Shown here piece by piece: positions 23,384 to 35,060 of a stretch of 64,000 bases of DNA. Positions within the stretch are counted from its first letter, which is position 1. Every line of letters starts with the position of its first letter. A model generated the notes under the pieces. That model searched no databases. It was given only the letters and a program-made list of their open reading frames with translations, and was not told where the DNA came from. The position numbers and the translations under genes are program-made. The DNA is from Rhinopomastus cyanomelas (Eukaryota > Chordata > Aves > Bucerotiformes > Rhinopomastidae): NCBI GenBank assembly GCA_013400115.1, contig VXBP01008602.1:62001-126000 (forward strand), given 5' to 3'.

Positions 23384-24393
23384 ACATACCCAGGGCCAAG
23401 TCAGAGTGCCTGTTTACATTTCTGTGCAGGCAGTTCCTGAAATCTCTAATCCCACACTGCAAACCTGCTAAATTCCCTATCAAGCCCTGTACTTGCCTGG
23501 AGGAAAACAGGAGTGTTTGTTGTGATCCTCAGGGTTAACACAGGGATCTCTCCCAGCCAGTTGTGCAATGACATTTCTGGGAAGCTCGTGCTGCTCTTGC
23601 ACAAAATGTCCTTCTCAAGTGGGCCACAGTGCCCCACAGAAACAAACCACTAATTCTACACCGAGGAGACAAGTCCAGGGTGGGTACAACACCAAAACAG
23701 TTGCTTTCCATGGGAAACTCTGAAAAGTTGCCTCCCCGCTGGCCCTTGGCTCTATTTCCCATAGAGTGGATTCATCTCCAGAATTTCAGCTCCACTTTGG
23801 CACGCTGCTTCTCCTCCCTCTGGAAGGTTCCTTTCCTCCTTTTCTTCCTCATGGTAAAATAGGAAAAACAACAGAAGGTTTAAAAATAACCCCCCCAAAT
23901 AAACAATTTGGGGTTTACAATAAAAGTCCAAGCTACTTCTCGTAAAACAAAGCCCTGCTAGAGAAGCCTAGGCTGTCTCATTAAGTGTCTGCAGAAGAGG
24001 TTTAATGCAAACCATCTCTGGCTTTAGGAGAACTTCGGTGTCTCTCAAGGAGAGTTAACCCTGACATCCTGCCAGACAGCAGCTCAATTAATGTCTCACT
24101 CCTTTGAGCCTCCCCTGGAGCACCACAGGGACAGCTGCCTTGTTCCCTTGGGCAGCACTACAGCAGTGATCTGTTGGAGCTCTTTGTCTCACCCTGCAAC
24201 CAAATTCACACTAATGGGCTGAATCTTGCCCCCAGTCGATGGTTTGTTGACTGCTATTGGAGCCTGTGACAAATTAATTAAGTTATCAATTAATTATATG
24301 AAGATGTCCCTGGGAAAAGATGTTTTTGCGCTAAATACAACAAGTTACCTGATTTCTTTCAGAATCCAGTGACAGGAGGTAAAACACAAACCT
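23384..24393. other. Single-copy noncoding sequence
   Basis: Includes an AT-rich homeodomain-type motif cluster at 24,268-24,300 (listed separately). No gene seen. Confidence 0.4.
24268..24300. promoter_or_regulatory. Possible homeodomain/GATA motif cluster
   Basis: Within 33 bp lie two TTAATTA/TAATTA homeodomain-type cores flanking ttatca (a GATA site in reverse), just 3' of ctattgg (a reversed CCAAT box). Such clusters are common in developmental enhancers but also arise by chance in AT-rich DNA. No conservation data are available. Confidence 0.25.
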
Positions 24394-24518
24394 CAGTCAC
24401 AGAGCTGGAAGGGACTTTGAAAGGTCATCCAGTCTAACCCCTCTACAACAAGCAGGGCCATCCCTCTCCAGAGCAGGTTGCCCCGAGCCCCATCCAGCCT
24501 GACCTTGAATGGCAGCCC
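24394..24518 (-). mobile_element. Short group D CR1 3' end
   Basis: Left end cagtcacagagctggaaggg, then ccctctacaacaagcagggc, gccccatccagcctgacctt and gaatggc. It is truncated after 125 bp. Confidence 0.85.
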
Positions 24519-25392
24519 CCTTTTTCACAGCTACAGCTTCTTTTTGTACTCCAGCTCCTGAGTCAAGGCTTGGATCGCGTGAAGTGCTGTAAAAACACGG
24601 GACAAACCCCTTGCTCCAAGCTTCCAAGTGCACCATGAGAGAGAGAAGTAAAAGCAACAGGAGGAGCTATGAGAAACCAAGAAATCAGTGAGCACACTAT
24701 AAACTGTTGAAAATTGCTGAATTGCTCAGCAAGGAAATCAGCTGAAATAAAAATCCCATCAGCTCGATTTTCAAGTTTCTTACAACAACCTCTCTTACTT
24801 TTTACCAGTTTCAGGAATAAGCATCCCATTCAAACTCAAAACTTCCCAGTAACCTCACTGGGAGCACGAGTGCACTTTTAAAGATCACTCTGCAGTGGTT
24901 CTTGGCTTTGCTGGAGAGCAGCACTGCAAGGGCACGAGGAGAAGGATCTCAAGGAGATGCGCTAGGGCACATCACAGGTTGTTGTGCTCTTAAAACAGAA
25001 GAGGAGGTTGGAGTCAGCAGACTGGAGCACAGCCCCAGGCTGACCTCCCATTGCTGGATGCTGCAGAGCTGCTTCCATATCATCACAGATTTTTCAAGCT
25101 ACCAGGCTGGTGAGTACCTAGGCAAACGCACGCTGTCAGAGCCGATTGCTCATGCCAACAGGCACCCGCAAGGATCTGCACCATAACCTTTTTCCCAGTG
25201 CGGTGAGAGAATCAGTCCTGGTGCTCAGAGCAGCAAGCGCATGCCCTCGGGACAGTGCTGTAAGAGAGTCCTTGACCTCAGCTCGTAGAGGGCAGAGCTC
25301 AGCTCCAACAGCCCAACAGCCACTTTCAACTATTCCAGCCTCACCCACTTCTGCAACATCAGCCCTGGACACACTGGGCACAGCTTTGTCAC
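24519..25392. other. Single-copy noncoding sequence
   Basis: Contains frames of 80 to 110 codons on both strands near 25136-25484, the right end of which is the start of a CR1. No gene recognised. Confidence 0.4.
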
Positions 25393-25980
25393 TCCTGGGG
25401 TGGATCAGAACGGGGGTGGTTAGCAGATCAAGCGAGGTTCTTCTCCCCCTCTACTCTGCATTGATGAGAACACATCTGGAATAGTGTGTCCACTTGTGGG
25501 CTCCTCAGTTCAATAGGGATGTGGAGCTGCTGGAGAGAGTCCAGAGTAGGACAACGAGGATGATGAAGGAGGTGGAGCACCTCCCTTATGAGGAGAGGCT
25601 GAGGGAGCTGGGTCTCTTGAGCTTGGAGAAGAGGAGACTGAGGGGTGACCTCATTAATGTCTATAAATATTTGAGGGGTGGGTGTCAGGAGGATGGAGCC
25701 TGGCTCTGCTCAATATCATCTAGTGATAGGACAAGGGGCAATGGGTGTGAGCTGGAACAGAGGAGGTTCCACATCAATCTGAGAAGGAACTTCTTCCCAG
25801 TGAGTTGCCCGAGCCCTGGAAGGGGCTGCCCAGGGTGGTTGTGGAGTCTCCTTCTCTGGAGACGTGTAAAACCAGCCTGGACATGTTCCCATGTGACTGG
25901 ATCTAGGTGATCCTGCTCTGGCAGGGGGACTGGTCTAGGTATTTTGTGGTCCCTTCCAATCCCTCATGTTTTGTGATTGT
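25393..25980 (+). mobile_element. Group A CR1, 588 bp, with ORF2 C-terminal coding remnant
   Basis: Sense copy. Two open frames carry ORF2 C-terminal sequence: one ends near 25,484 (SRSSEVLLPLYSALMRTHLE) and, after a stop, the next (25494-25910) reads ELLERVQSRTTRMMKEVEHL and EERLRELGLLSLEKRRLRGD. The 3' part has ggggctgcccagggtggttg and gtcccttccaatccctc. In a complete element this follows the reverse transcriptase domain. It is inactive, being truncated and interrupted. Confidence 0.92.
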
Positions 25981-26595
25981 GATGTCTCTCTCTTTTGATT
26001 TTTAAGGGGGCAAGGTGTTACACAAGGAGTTGGAAACAAATCTTGACCAGCTGTGGTCTGAGATGATGATCAGATGTCAAACACTTCCAAGCAGACGCAT
26101 GAGCACACATCACCTTCCACCCCTCACTCCTCCCTGCTTCATTTAGCTGCCCTTTACCAGGAACACGAGCATGGCCACGCTCTTGCCCACACGTAGTCCT
26201 TCACCTCATCTTATTATAAATGTCTCCTTAAAACAGCCTCCTGTTTCCTGTCTCCTCTCACAGCCGTTCACTCACCCCAGAGGTAAACAGTGTAAAAGGT
26301 CTGTGTGTGTTTGCTGTGCTATTAGTCTGTTTAACAATCAAAACCCAACCAGGCAATGACCCTTCCACATTTGCTTGGCTGCTCCAGACCCATTTTCTTC
26401 CCCACACTGGTGTGTCACTTCACCAGCCAGAAAATCAGAGGCATCTTATGATGCTTTTATACCTTTTCACTGCAGAAAGTCAACCAGAATCAATAGCTGG
26501 AGAGACTCCTCAGTCTCCTTGTCTTGAGGAACAAGTAGAAGCAGGGAACCACACTAATTTTTTTCCCTGAAATATGCTTCTAATATTGGTGATTG
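25981..26595. other. Single-copy noncoding sequence
   Basis: Nothing recognised. Confidence 0.4.
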
Positions 26596-26948
26596 AACCC
26601 CAGATGGGCTCAGGTTGGAAGGGACCTCAGAGCTCAACTACTCCAACCCTCTGCCAGGGGCAGCAACAACTCTCAACCAGACTTGGTTGCTCAAGATCCA
26701 AGGATGGGGCAGCCACAGCCTCTGCAGACAATTGATTCGAGAGTCTCTCCACCCTTGCACTGAAGAACTTCTTCAAAGATCTAGCCTGAACCTCTTCTCC
26801 TTCAGTTTCAAACCATTTCCTTATGTCCTATAGCTGGATCCCCTTTGGAAAAGTCCCTCTCTAGCCTGCCTGGAAGTTCTCTTCAAGTACTGGAAGGGAG
26901 CTCTAAGGTCCCCTGGAGTCTTCTCCTCCCTAGGCTATATAACCCCAG
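26596..26948 (-). mobile_element. Older CR1 3' fragment
   Basis: Left end gctcaggttggaagggacct, then ccaaccctctgccaggggca, ggttgctcaagatccaagg, tgaagaacttcttc and gtcccctggagtcttctcct. It is diverged and the tail is lost. Confidence 0.75.
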
Positions 26949-28114
26949 CTTAAGCTTGACACAGAGCAGAGAGATCAAGTTATCTGTTGACAAGAGGGGT
27001 TGAGCATGGCCAAGACAAGGGGTAATGCAGTGATTAATGCAGCACCAAGAAAGAATTAGCTGGAAGCCCTCACTGATGTCTGGATGACTCCCACACCGGC
27101 TGAGAAACTCCACTCATGGATGAGAACAGAAGCCATTGAAGGCAGGGTTTTGTGTTTGTTAGTCAGGTAGGGGAGATCCCTGGACACCAAAACCAGAAGG
27201 AATACCTGGTAGAAAGCCCAAAAAAAGCAGCTCCTCTCCTCAGGCAAAGCTGGCAGCACTTTACACCCAAGAGCACATTTTGTGTGGCGACTGCTGATGC
27301 CTTTTGCTCCAAGCCTTCAAAACACAGGAATATTTAGCAGGTAAAGTTACCCTTCCACCTCCTAACTTCCACAGAGCTGCTTTCCTGGCCATTTCTGCAG
27401 GGCTGACGAGCCCAAACAACTCAAACAGAAGCCCAGCTGTTCTTCCTCACCTTGCTGGAGTTTTCCTTAAACCCTACTGCCACCATACTGAGAGACAAGC
27501 AGCCAAAGCAGATGTGCAGCGGGGACAACCTAGTGCCTGCACTCCCCTGTAGCTTGTGCAGCAGGTCCAAGCCCCATTGCAGCCCCACAGATAAAACCTT
27601 CACTGGCAGCAATCCCTACAGCAGACAACTTTTCTCCAATTCATTCAGCAGCTCTGCCAACGCTGCCTGTCTGGCAGATAACCTTAGAAACGTGGCTAGT
27701 CCATGTTCCACGTCTGGGAGACTTGAGGAATATTGCTTTACAGCTCTCCAAAACCTCGATTCTAACTGTGCCCAGCCTACCACCCCATGGACCCCAACCC
27801 TTCCCAGGGAATCCCTGGCAAACCCACTTTTTCCACACCTGAACCACAGTTCCTGGGGGACAGGAGGACCCAGGAATGGCAGCCTTTGCCCAGGCACAAC
27901 AGATTTCAGAGCTGTGTGCCTGTCAGCTTTATCTGGTGAGCAGGAGCCCGCTCATCACAGCGCGGTGCCTCTGGAAACACAAACCCAAGCTGCTTCTGAG
28001 CCTGTCTTGTAGGAAAACCCTCCCGAAGACCTCAGGGCTGCAAACTCTTTTCTGCGTGAACCACAGCTCTAGCAAATAGCCTTCTTTAGCCCTTCTGCCT
28101 TCACACTCCTTTGA

Positions 28115-28262
28115 TGTCTTCAGAATCTCCTCCTTTACTCCTACTCAGCCAAGCTCTACCTCTTCCCTTTATTTCAGCAGCTCCTTTCTCGCCTTCCCGC
28201 TTTATCTCCCTTTTCTCTCATCCTTCCCCCCCAACTCCTCCCTCCTGCACTCCAGCACATCT
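28115..28262. repeat. Pyrimidine-rich tract
   Basis: About 150 bp strongly biased to C and T on the plus strand (for example ctcatccttcccccccaact and tcctccctcctgc). It is low-complexity sequence that can adopt non-B structure. It lies about 0.7 kb before the CpG-rich patch. Confidence 0.6.
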
Positions 28263-28944
28263 GTTTCTCATCTTCAGCATCAATTGGAAACAATAACCCC
28301 TTTTTATTTTAAAATCCCAATGTTAAACGCCCAAGCAAATCAAATCAGAGTTAAGCAAATGTGACTCCCTGCCCCAAACAAAGAGATTCTGTTCACCTCG
28401 TTTGGCCAAAGAGGTTCGAGCCCCCCGCTAGTTTGTTGCGTGAAAGTGCTGCCCTCTTTAAACAAAACCCCTCCATTCCAAAGGGAGGAGGGTCAACCAC
28501 TACTTCTAAACAATGAATTCACAAATTAAGATATCAGGGCTATCAAGCTGCTAATAAAGCGACAAGAAATGCATCGGAAAGCAGCAGGAATTGCATCAGA
28601 AGTCAAACACTGAGACCAGCTGTCCCCAGAAGTTTTTTTCTTTCCAAATCCCTTCCCTCCAGCTCCTCACAAACGAATATCAGCCACGCAGAGAAGACGT
28701 GAGGAAGTCTGATTAAAAACCCAACCCCAAACCCCCAAGCCAACCTACCTAGAAAGAGAATTGGAAGTGCAGACATTCCGTCTCCCAGCAAGAGGGACTT
28801 GTCCTCCCTCTTTCTTCCCTGCTCCCAGGAACAGCAGGCAGACCTGCCCAGGATTCAAAGGAACGCCTCTGGAATGCACCGAGGGTAATTGCATCCATGT
28901 GCCAGGAAAAGAACCAACTTCACTCTTTCTTCCCTCCTGCTACT

Positions 28945-29110
28945 CAGCTCCCCGCCCGCGATCCATCCGCATCCAGCGGGAGCTGTTCGATCGCTGCGAC
29001 TGGGGACCGAGGCCCTGGAGTTTCTGGGAGAAGAGGAGACAGAGGCAGCGCAGCGAGGAGTTCGCGTCGATGGCAGCACGGAACAGTTCTGCTTCTCTGA
29101 GAAGGAGAGA
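28945..29110. promoter_or_regulatory. CpG-rich patch, candidate small CpG island
   Basis: Well over a dozen CpGs fall within about 165 bp (for example cgcccgcgatccatccgc, tcgatcgctgcgac and gagttcgcgtcgatgg), while surrounding DNA is CpG-poor. Open frames cross it on both strands (170 codons plus, 94 and 69 codons minus), as expected for stop-poor GC-rich DNA. A donor-like gtgggtgagg lies at 29,214. It could be an unmethylated promoter, a first exon or an enhancer. No gene identity can be given. Confidence 0.45.
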
Positions 29111-31148
29111 AGCGGGGAGGGGGAAAACACTGTGCTCAATGTTCACCACATGGCTGCCTCCCAGAAGAGCCCCTCCCTGCCATCAGCTGGGATTAATAGT
29201 GCAGACCAGTCATGTGGGTGAGGTAGAGCTCATTTGTGGGGAAAACACCATCATTTCTTTACCTTTGGAATGAGAAACAAGAGGATTCCGCCAGTGTCAA
29301 AACAGTTAAGTTTGGAGGCAGTAAAAAGCCAGCATGGAGAAAAAAAATCAGATTCGTCACTCAAGGGCTAGAGAGAGACTCCAGGAAAAAGAAGCAGCAC
29401 ACATGCTCTTCAGAGTGATAAACACACTCGCATCTACACGTTCTCCTTATGCTTTTGTAGCCAGTAAATTGCCCAGTTAAAGCTTTTACTTGTACTGGGA
29501 TACCTTCTCCACTTGCTTTGACATTTTTAAGTGTGTAGGATAAAATTAAATTCATTTTAAAGATTCCCCCCCATTTTATCTGTGCTTCAGTGGGGAGGCA
29601 AAAAAGCAAATCAGGCAGAAACTGGTTGTTGTCTCCATTTAGTGGCTGCTGGGGGATGCAACTTTGAACTGGATCCCAACAGATGCTTAAGGCAGCCCAC
29701 AGCCTCTCGAGGTTCACCCTGGTGTAACCAAGTTTTTCAAACTAGCTCTGGCACTTAATTTCTGCCATTGCAGCAGTGAAGACCAACCTCTTGGTTTCTG
29801 CAAGGGTCACACCTGATAGGGAGTGGAATTGCCAGGAGGTGCCTTGAACCATCTACTGAGCTGCACCAGCCAGAGCAGAGCCTCTTCATGCTTTAGCGAA
29901 CACCTGTATAAATCCTGCTGCTCACAGCAAAGCCACGTGAAATCCTGCTTTCTGTGTGTGCAGCTCTTCTCATCAATTGGATTTGGCACACTCACCCCTT
30001 TATAGCCACATGCCCCAAGCCACAACTGCAAAGCGCTTGCAGCCAGCCTGCCAGCATGCTCACAGCAGAGAAATACTGGCCACCTGAGACTCTCAGCCAT
30101 TAAAGCAGCCCACTAAGCAATTGGGTGGCTGTGCTCTGCTCATCTGGGTGTTGCCACAACTATTACAGATACCAGGGCCCCATCAAGTCCGTTGAAACTT
30201 GCTAAGGTGCAGCCACACAAGCAGCCAACAGCCTGTTTTCCTGAAGAAGAGTCACACTGAGAACATCATCCATCACCCAGCTGGCTGCACCATGCTTAGA
30301 AGCTCTACAAGAGCTCAGTTCTTGGTTCATCACACTACAAGTTCTCAACTATTTACAGGAAGACAAGAAATTCAGTTACCCTGGACAAACTTGGACTTGA
30401 GATCCAGGTAGATCTCAGAGGGAAGCAGCGTGGATGAAAAAATACCCTTCTGCATCCTGCTCCGTTAAAGTTTCATTTGTCCCTCCCAGCCTTAGATGGA
30501 AATAAAAGCAGCACTTGGCTCCTCCTCTCCGAAACAGTTGTTCTCTCTGTGACAGAAAGTGTCTTAAACAGAATATTCAACCAATTGAGACTGATGATAG
30601 AGAAGGAATCATGATCAGAGGGATAATACAGTTCCTACAGAGCAGCTGTCTGGATGCCAAAAACCAAGACCTAATTCCTTCACAACTTTTCTCCACACAC
30701 TTCACCACACAAGCTGCTGGTTTCCAAAAAGTTGAGCAGATTTGAGAGGGTATCATTGATTTTCAGTGCAGGACACAAATCAGTGGGGAAAAGTGCATTT
30801 AATCCCTTCCCCCAGTCTAGAAGCCAAGCAGCACTGAGCTTGTCTCTCTGCATTGGGAGGTTGACAGAAGATGGCCCAGGCTGGGCTGGAGATACCCTGT
30901 ATGCTGCTTCCCTCTAGTTCAGTCAATGCATCAGAAACCAAGTACTCACTGCCCAGCCTCCCCAGAGCTGGGATGTGGAGGGATGTGCACAGAGGAGGAG
31001 GAAGAGGGGGATGTGGCCAGTGAAAGAGGAGGCCAAGCATGCAAAATCTGCTCTCCATCACGGTGGCCAAGCCGTGCCCCAGCCTCTCACATTACACTCA
31101 GCCCCTTCTGGAGGCTCCTCAAGAGTGGGTTAGGCTTCTCCTGGTTCA

Positions 31149-32048
31149 GTGGGGATCCTCCCTCTGGTGTTCAGACCCATTATGGCCCTTGTTTGTGTGA
31201 GGGTTGCAGTACGTGCAAGGACACCCACCCTGCAGCAGCACAACCTCTCAAGACCTTTGCTGATGGTGTTGGGGGCAGTAGGTCCTGCCTGCAGCACCTC
31301 ATGCTTCCAGAAGGACCAAATTCTAGCAGCGCTTTCACCCATCACCAGGCAGTGCTGGCACAGCACAGGAGGGGTGGATCATGCACTTCTCAGCAGAGAG
31401 AAGAACAGAACAGAAAAACTCATCTTTAATATCACAAGTATTAAGGAAAAAGGTTCCATAACACTGCCCAGACCGAGCTGGGTTGTTTCAGTGTCCCTAT
31501 GCACAGGCTCTGGCTTTTACACCCAGGATAGATCCACATTAAAATACCTACATGCAGACACTTGGAGAAGTCATCCAGACCAGCTTCGTTGTGCTATCCC
31601 CACTGCTGTCCCAGTTTCAGCCCATTTCACAATGGATCCCTTTAAGAAAATAAATTCTCTTAAATCTGTGTGTCCCAAGAGCCTGCCCAGCTTGTTCCTG
31701 CACCTCAGCTCATGGAAACAGAGCATCCTTCCCTTAAGTCCTACTGTTTTAGCAGGATTTTTTTTATATCACGTTATCCCTTTCACCTTGTTCTTCCTCC
31801 TGCAGGGAAACAGGTCCTTGAGATGTTTGTCCCATGTTGCTGTGGAGCTGCACGGTGTCCTCTCAACACCCAACAGCGCTGTACATGCCCTGCAACAGCA
31901 GCTCTACCACCACAACAATCACCCCAAATACCCCAAACTCTACACTTTCTTCCAGAACTGTTATTACAGAGCAGTAACAGAAACCACTACAACCCAACTG
32001 CTGCTGAGTCTGTTCTCTGAGAACCCCCACAACACAAACTTCTCATAG
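31149..32048 (+). other. Longest open frame (299 codons), probably chance
   Basis: The frame overlaps a second 167-codon plus frame at its left and a 116-codon frame inside it. The product has no recognised domain; its C-terminus is rich in His, Asn and Thr from low-complexity caacaa and ccacaa runs. An acceptor-like pyrimidine tract ending tcctcctgcag lies at about 31,786-31,805. I do not call it a gene. Confidence 0.2.
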
Positions 32049-32883
32049 TTTGCATCAGCAGTTCTGATAGAGCAGGTAGAACAGGGTTACCCACCAGGAG
32101 AGGTTGATCAGCTCTTGGAATCTCTTGAGCAAAACCACATTCTGTTTAGCTGTAGGATTTGAAAGCTGAAAAAAACCCCATAAAACAATTCTCTGAAAAG
32201 AGTCCCTGAACAAGAAAACTCAAAACCCAACAAGGAATTAGAGTAAAAACACTTTTCACACATTTTGAGACAAGCTGCTAGTGGAAGGGCTGCTCTGTGC
32301 TACATCAGAGCTCAGATACTGACTTCTAAAGCAGCTCTTAGCGAAGATGCTCTCATCTCTCAAGCTTCAATAATTGATCATAAAAGCACTATTAGTCATT
32401 TAATATTAGGAAAAAAGTCTCACTCCAACATGCCTTGGCGCCCATGCTGTCAGCAAACATATCTCTGACAAAAAATAAACAACCCAAAAGCTCCTCAGTT
32501 GAAACTGCCTCGAAGTGCCTCAGTCCACACAGCTTGTTACCCCAGTGTCTATGTTTGGTTTAGGGGAAAACACCCTTAAAACTCAGCTAGATGGCTTTAT
32601 TTGACATGAAACCTTGCAATTCTCTTTGCATTTATACTTTGAGGAATCAGCACAGAGCTCCAAAAGCAGCAGTTTAAGTCTTTATTAACTTCACATGGCT
32701 GCTGCAACAGGCAGAAACTAAACATCATGGAAGCTGCTCGTGGTAGATTGTAGATTCTGCAGCAGAAGACAATCTGAGTTAAAATCTAAATTATTTCATG
32801 TTCATTAGCAAAAAAGACTTGAAATAATTTCACAATGAAGTTTGTTTCTGTCAAACCAAACTGTAAGAGAACTTTCCCTTAAG

Positions 32884-33348
32884 GAATCACAGAATGTTAG
32901 GGATTGGAAGGGACCTCAAAAAACCATCTAGTCCAATCGCCCTGCCAAGGCAGGGCCACCTAGACCAAGTCACACAGGAACACATCCAGGTGGGTTTTAA
33001 AGATCTCCAGAGAAGGAGACTCCACATCCCTACAGGCAGCCCATGGAAGGCTCCATCACCCTCACTGGGAAGAAGTTCCTTCTCATATTGATGTGGAACC
33101 TACTGTGTCTCAGTTTATACCCATTGCCCCTTGTCCTATCACTAGATGATGCTGAGAAGAACCTGGCTTCATCCTCCTGACACCCACCTTTCACATATTG
33201 ATAAATATTAATGAGGTCACCCCTCAGTCTCCTTTTACTCCAAGCTCAAGAGACCCAGGTCCCTCAGCTTTCCCTCATAAGGCAGATGTTCTACTCCCTT
33301 CATCATCTCCTTTGTGGCTCTGCACTGGACTCTCCACTATTGTTTCTC
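32884..33348 (-). mobile_element. Group A CR1, 465 bp
   Basis: A well-preserved copy: ggaatcacagaatgttaggg at the 3' end, ccaagtcacacaggaacaca, caggtgggttttaaagatct, ccattgccccttgtcctatc, tcacccctcagtctcctttt and ctcatcatctcc-type sequence before the truncation. It serves as a reference for spotting deletions in sister copies. Confidence 0.93.
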
Positions 33349-34623
33349 TACTGATGCTCTGACTTAAGGGCTGCTTTCTGCAAGGTCTCTCCTGTAACCT
33401 CTCTTGGTACCTGTGGCTTAAGTGGACTGTATAGGGCAGTGAGGACAGGTGTATAGGACAGTGGGACATACAGGACAGCCCACTAAGTGTATGTCAGATG
33501 TGCTGAGGAGATGCCAGATGTGAAAAGAGAGTTGCACTAAGTACAAGTCTAATTAGGGCCAACTAGTTACTGGCTACAAGTACAAAATGTGAATTTCTCT
33601 ATCTGCTTTTATTCTGGGGTCTTGTGCTTGATGTCCCACTGCTAATTATAGTTGCTCAAGACTAAATCCCCTTTCCAGGACAGTTAAGTGGTGCCTACAT
33701 GAGTCTGAACAGAGTTTTCTTAGCTACACAGAATGTGCTCTCTCAGCCTCTTTTACAGGACTTGTATCTGAGTGTCTTGTATCTGAGACATCACTGGGGG
33801 TACTTGGTCACTGAATTCTGTAGGTGTGAACATGGCTTTATCTGGTGACAGCTCTGCCAGCACCGCTTGCTAATGCAGCTGAACTTGTGCAGGTTGCTGC
33901 TGTAGGTTGTATTTTGCATTACACTGCCTCACACTAATTACTGCAAACTAAGCACCAGTGCAGGGCTGCACCAGCGCAGCAAGGAAAAACCTCTCTGTGG
34001 GTAACCTGAGGCACTTCTCAAGGTTTCATCTTCTGGATGCCTGACCCAGGAGAACTGGTGGCTCTCAGTTGTAAGAGAAGTCATTTGCTGATTGCCTGAA
34101 AACAGGAGGCTCCAAAGAACTGCTGGTGCTTGTGAACTTGTGGGCACGCTTGCATGTGCAAACGCGTTGTACGCTCATGGGCAATCCCTCAGCTCTTCTG
34201 TGGCAGCTTGCTCAAGGCAAATGTCCTGTGAGGTTATGTTTGAATAATGCCATCTGAGATAATCATTTAATGTCTATTACTAATTTAATGTGATCTGCAA
34301 GGAGTGAAGGTTCCAAGACCTGTTCTTTCAGCTCCTATTAAAATGCCAGGCTGGTCACTGGGGCTGTGACACCGACTCTGGGTGGCTAAAAGTCACTTGG
34401 GAAGGTTTACTGCTCAGTTTCCAAACCTTTTCTGACAGTCTCAGTTGTAAAAGTCAAAGCCATTTAAACCCAAAGGGCTCTTGAGAAGCGATAGGGCGTC
34501 TTGAACGGAGACAAGGAACACAGACCATGGGAACCTGTGATGCTGATATGGGGAACATTTGTAAGTTCCTTTTGCATCTCTGCTTTGTTGTTTAGTCGTG
34601 GCTGGGTGAGATCCACCCCATTC
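33349..34623. other. Single-copy noncoding sequence
   Basis: Contains an AT-rich segment (34,235-34,300) and an ATG in good context (gaccatgg at 34,524-34,531) whose frame runs 34 nt to a perfect gtaagt donor at 34,561. No protein family recognised. Confidence 0.4.
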
Positions 34624-34722
34624 TTCCTGTGTGACTTGGTCTAGGTGACCCTGCTGTGGCAGGAGGATTGGACTAGATGATCATTCGAGGTCCCTTCCAA
34701 TCCCTAATGATTCCTTGATTCT
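34624..34722 (+). mobile_element. Group A CR1, 100-bp 3' end
   Basis: Only the last 100 bp remain: ttcctgtgtgacttggtcta, ggattggactagatgatcat, aatccctaatgattcc. A minus-oriented CR1 starts 68 bp later, so the two 3' ends face each other. Confidence 0.9.
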
Positions 34723-34790
34723 TCTGGTGCAAGAAATCGTTTGACTCATGGAGCCATGTTCTTGTCTGCTGGTCTGAGTGACTGCCAGAT

Positions 34791-35060
34791 CACAGAATCA
34801 TAGAAGAGTCTCGGCTGGAAGGCACCTCAAAGATAACACAGTCCCAGCCTCCTGCCATGGGCCGTGACACCTCTCACTGGACCAAGTTGCCCAGAGCCCC
34901 ATCCAACCTAACCTTGAACACTTACAGGTATGGAGTGGCCACAACCTCCCCAGGCAACTTGTTCCAGGGCCTCAGCACCTCACTGTAAAGAATTTCCTCC
35001 TGATAGCGGATCTAAATCTCTCCTCTTCCAGCTTAAAGCCATTTAGGCTCCTATCTCCTT
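34791..35060 (-). mobile_element. Older CR1 3' fragment
   Basis: Left end cacagaatcatagaagagtc, then ggctggaaggcacctcaaag, cctgccatgggccgtgacac, gttgcccagagccccatcca, cagggcctcagcacctcact and cctcttccagcttaaagcca. It is the same broad group as the copy at 2,484. Confidence 0.85.

Larger units (their letters stand above)
26949..32883. other. Longest CR1-free stretch, 5.9 kb
   Basis: No CR1 recognised over nearly 6 kb in a window where CR1 otherwise occurs about every 1.4 kb. It contains a pyrimidine-rich tract (28,115-28,262), a CpG-rich patch (28,945-29,110) and the longest open frame of the window (31149-32048). No exon can be called with confidence. Confidence 0.45.

Noticed and set aside
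22600..23440. Long overlapping plus-strand open frames (165 and 155 codons)
   Set aside because: They are antisense to the group D CR1 at 22,871-23,383 plus flanking DNA; CR1 antisense is stop-poor.
27452..28012. 186-codon plus frame in the CR1-free interval
   Set aside because: Opposed by 93- and 68-codon minus frames and overlapped by others. There is no recognised domain, splice site or start context to support an exon.
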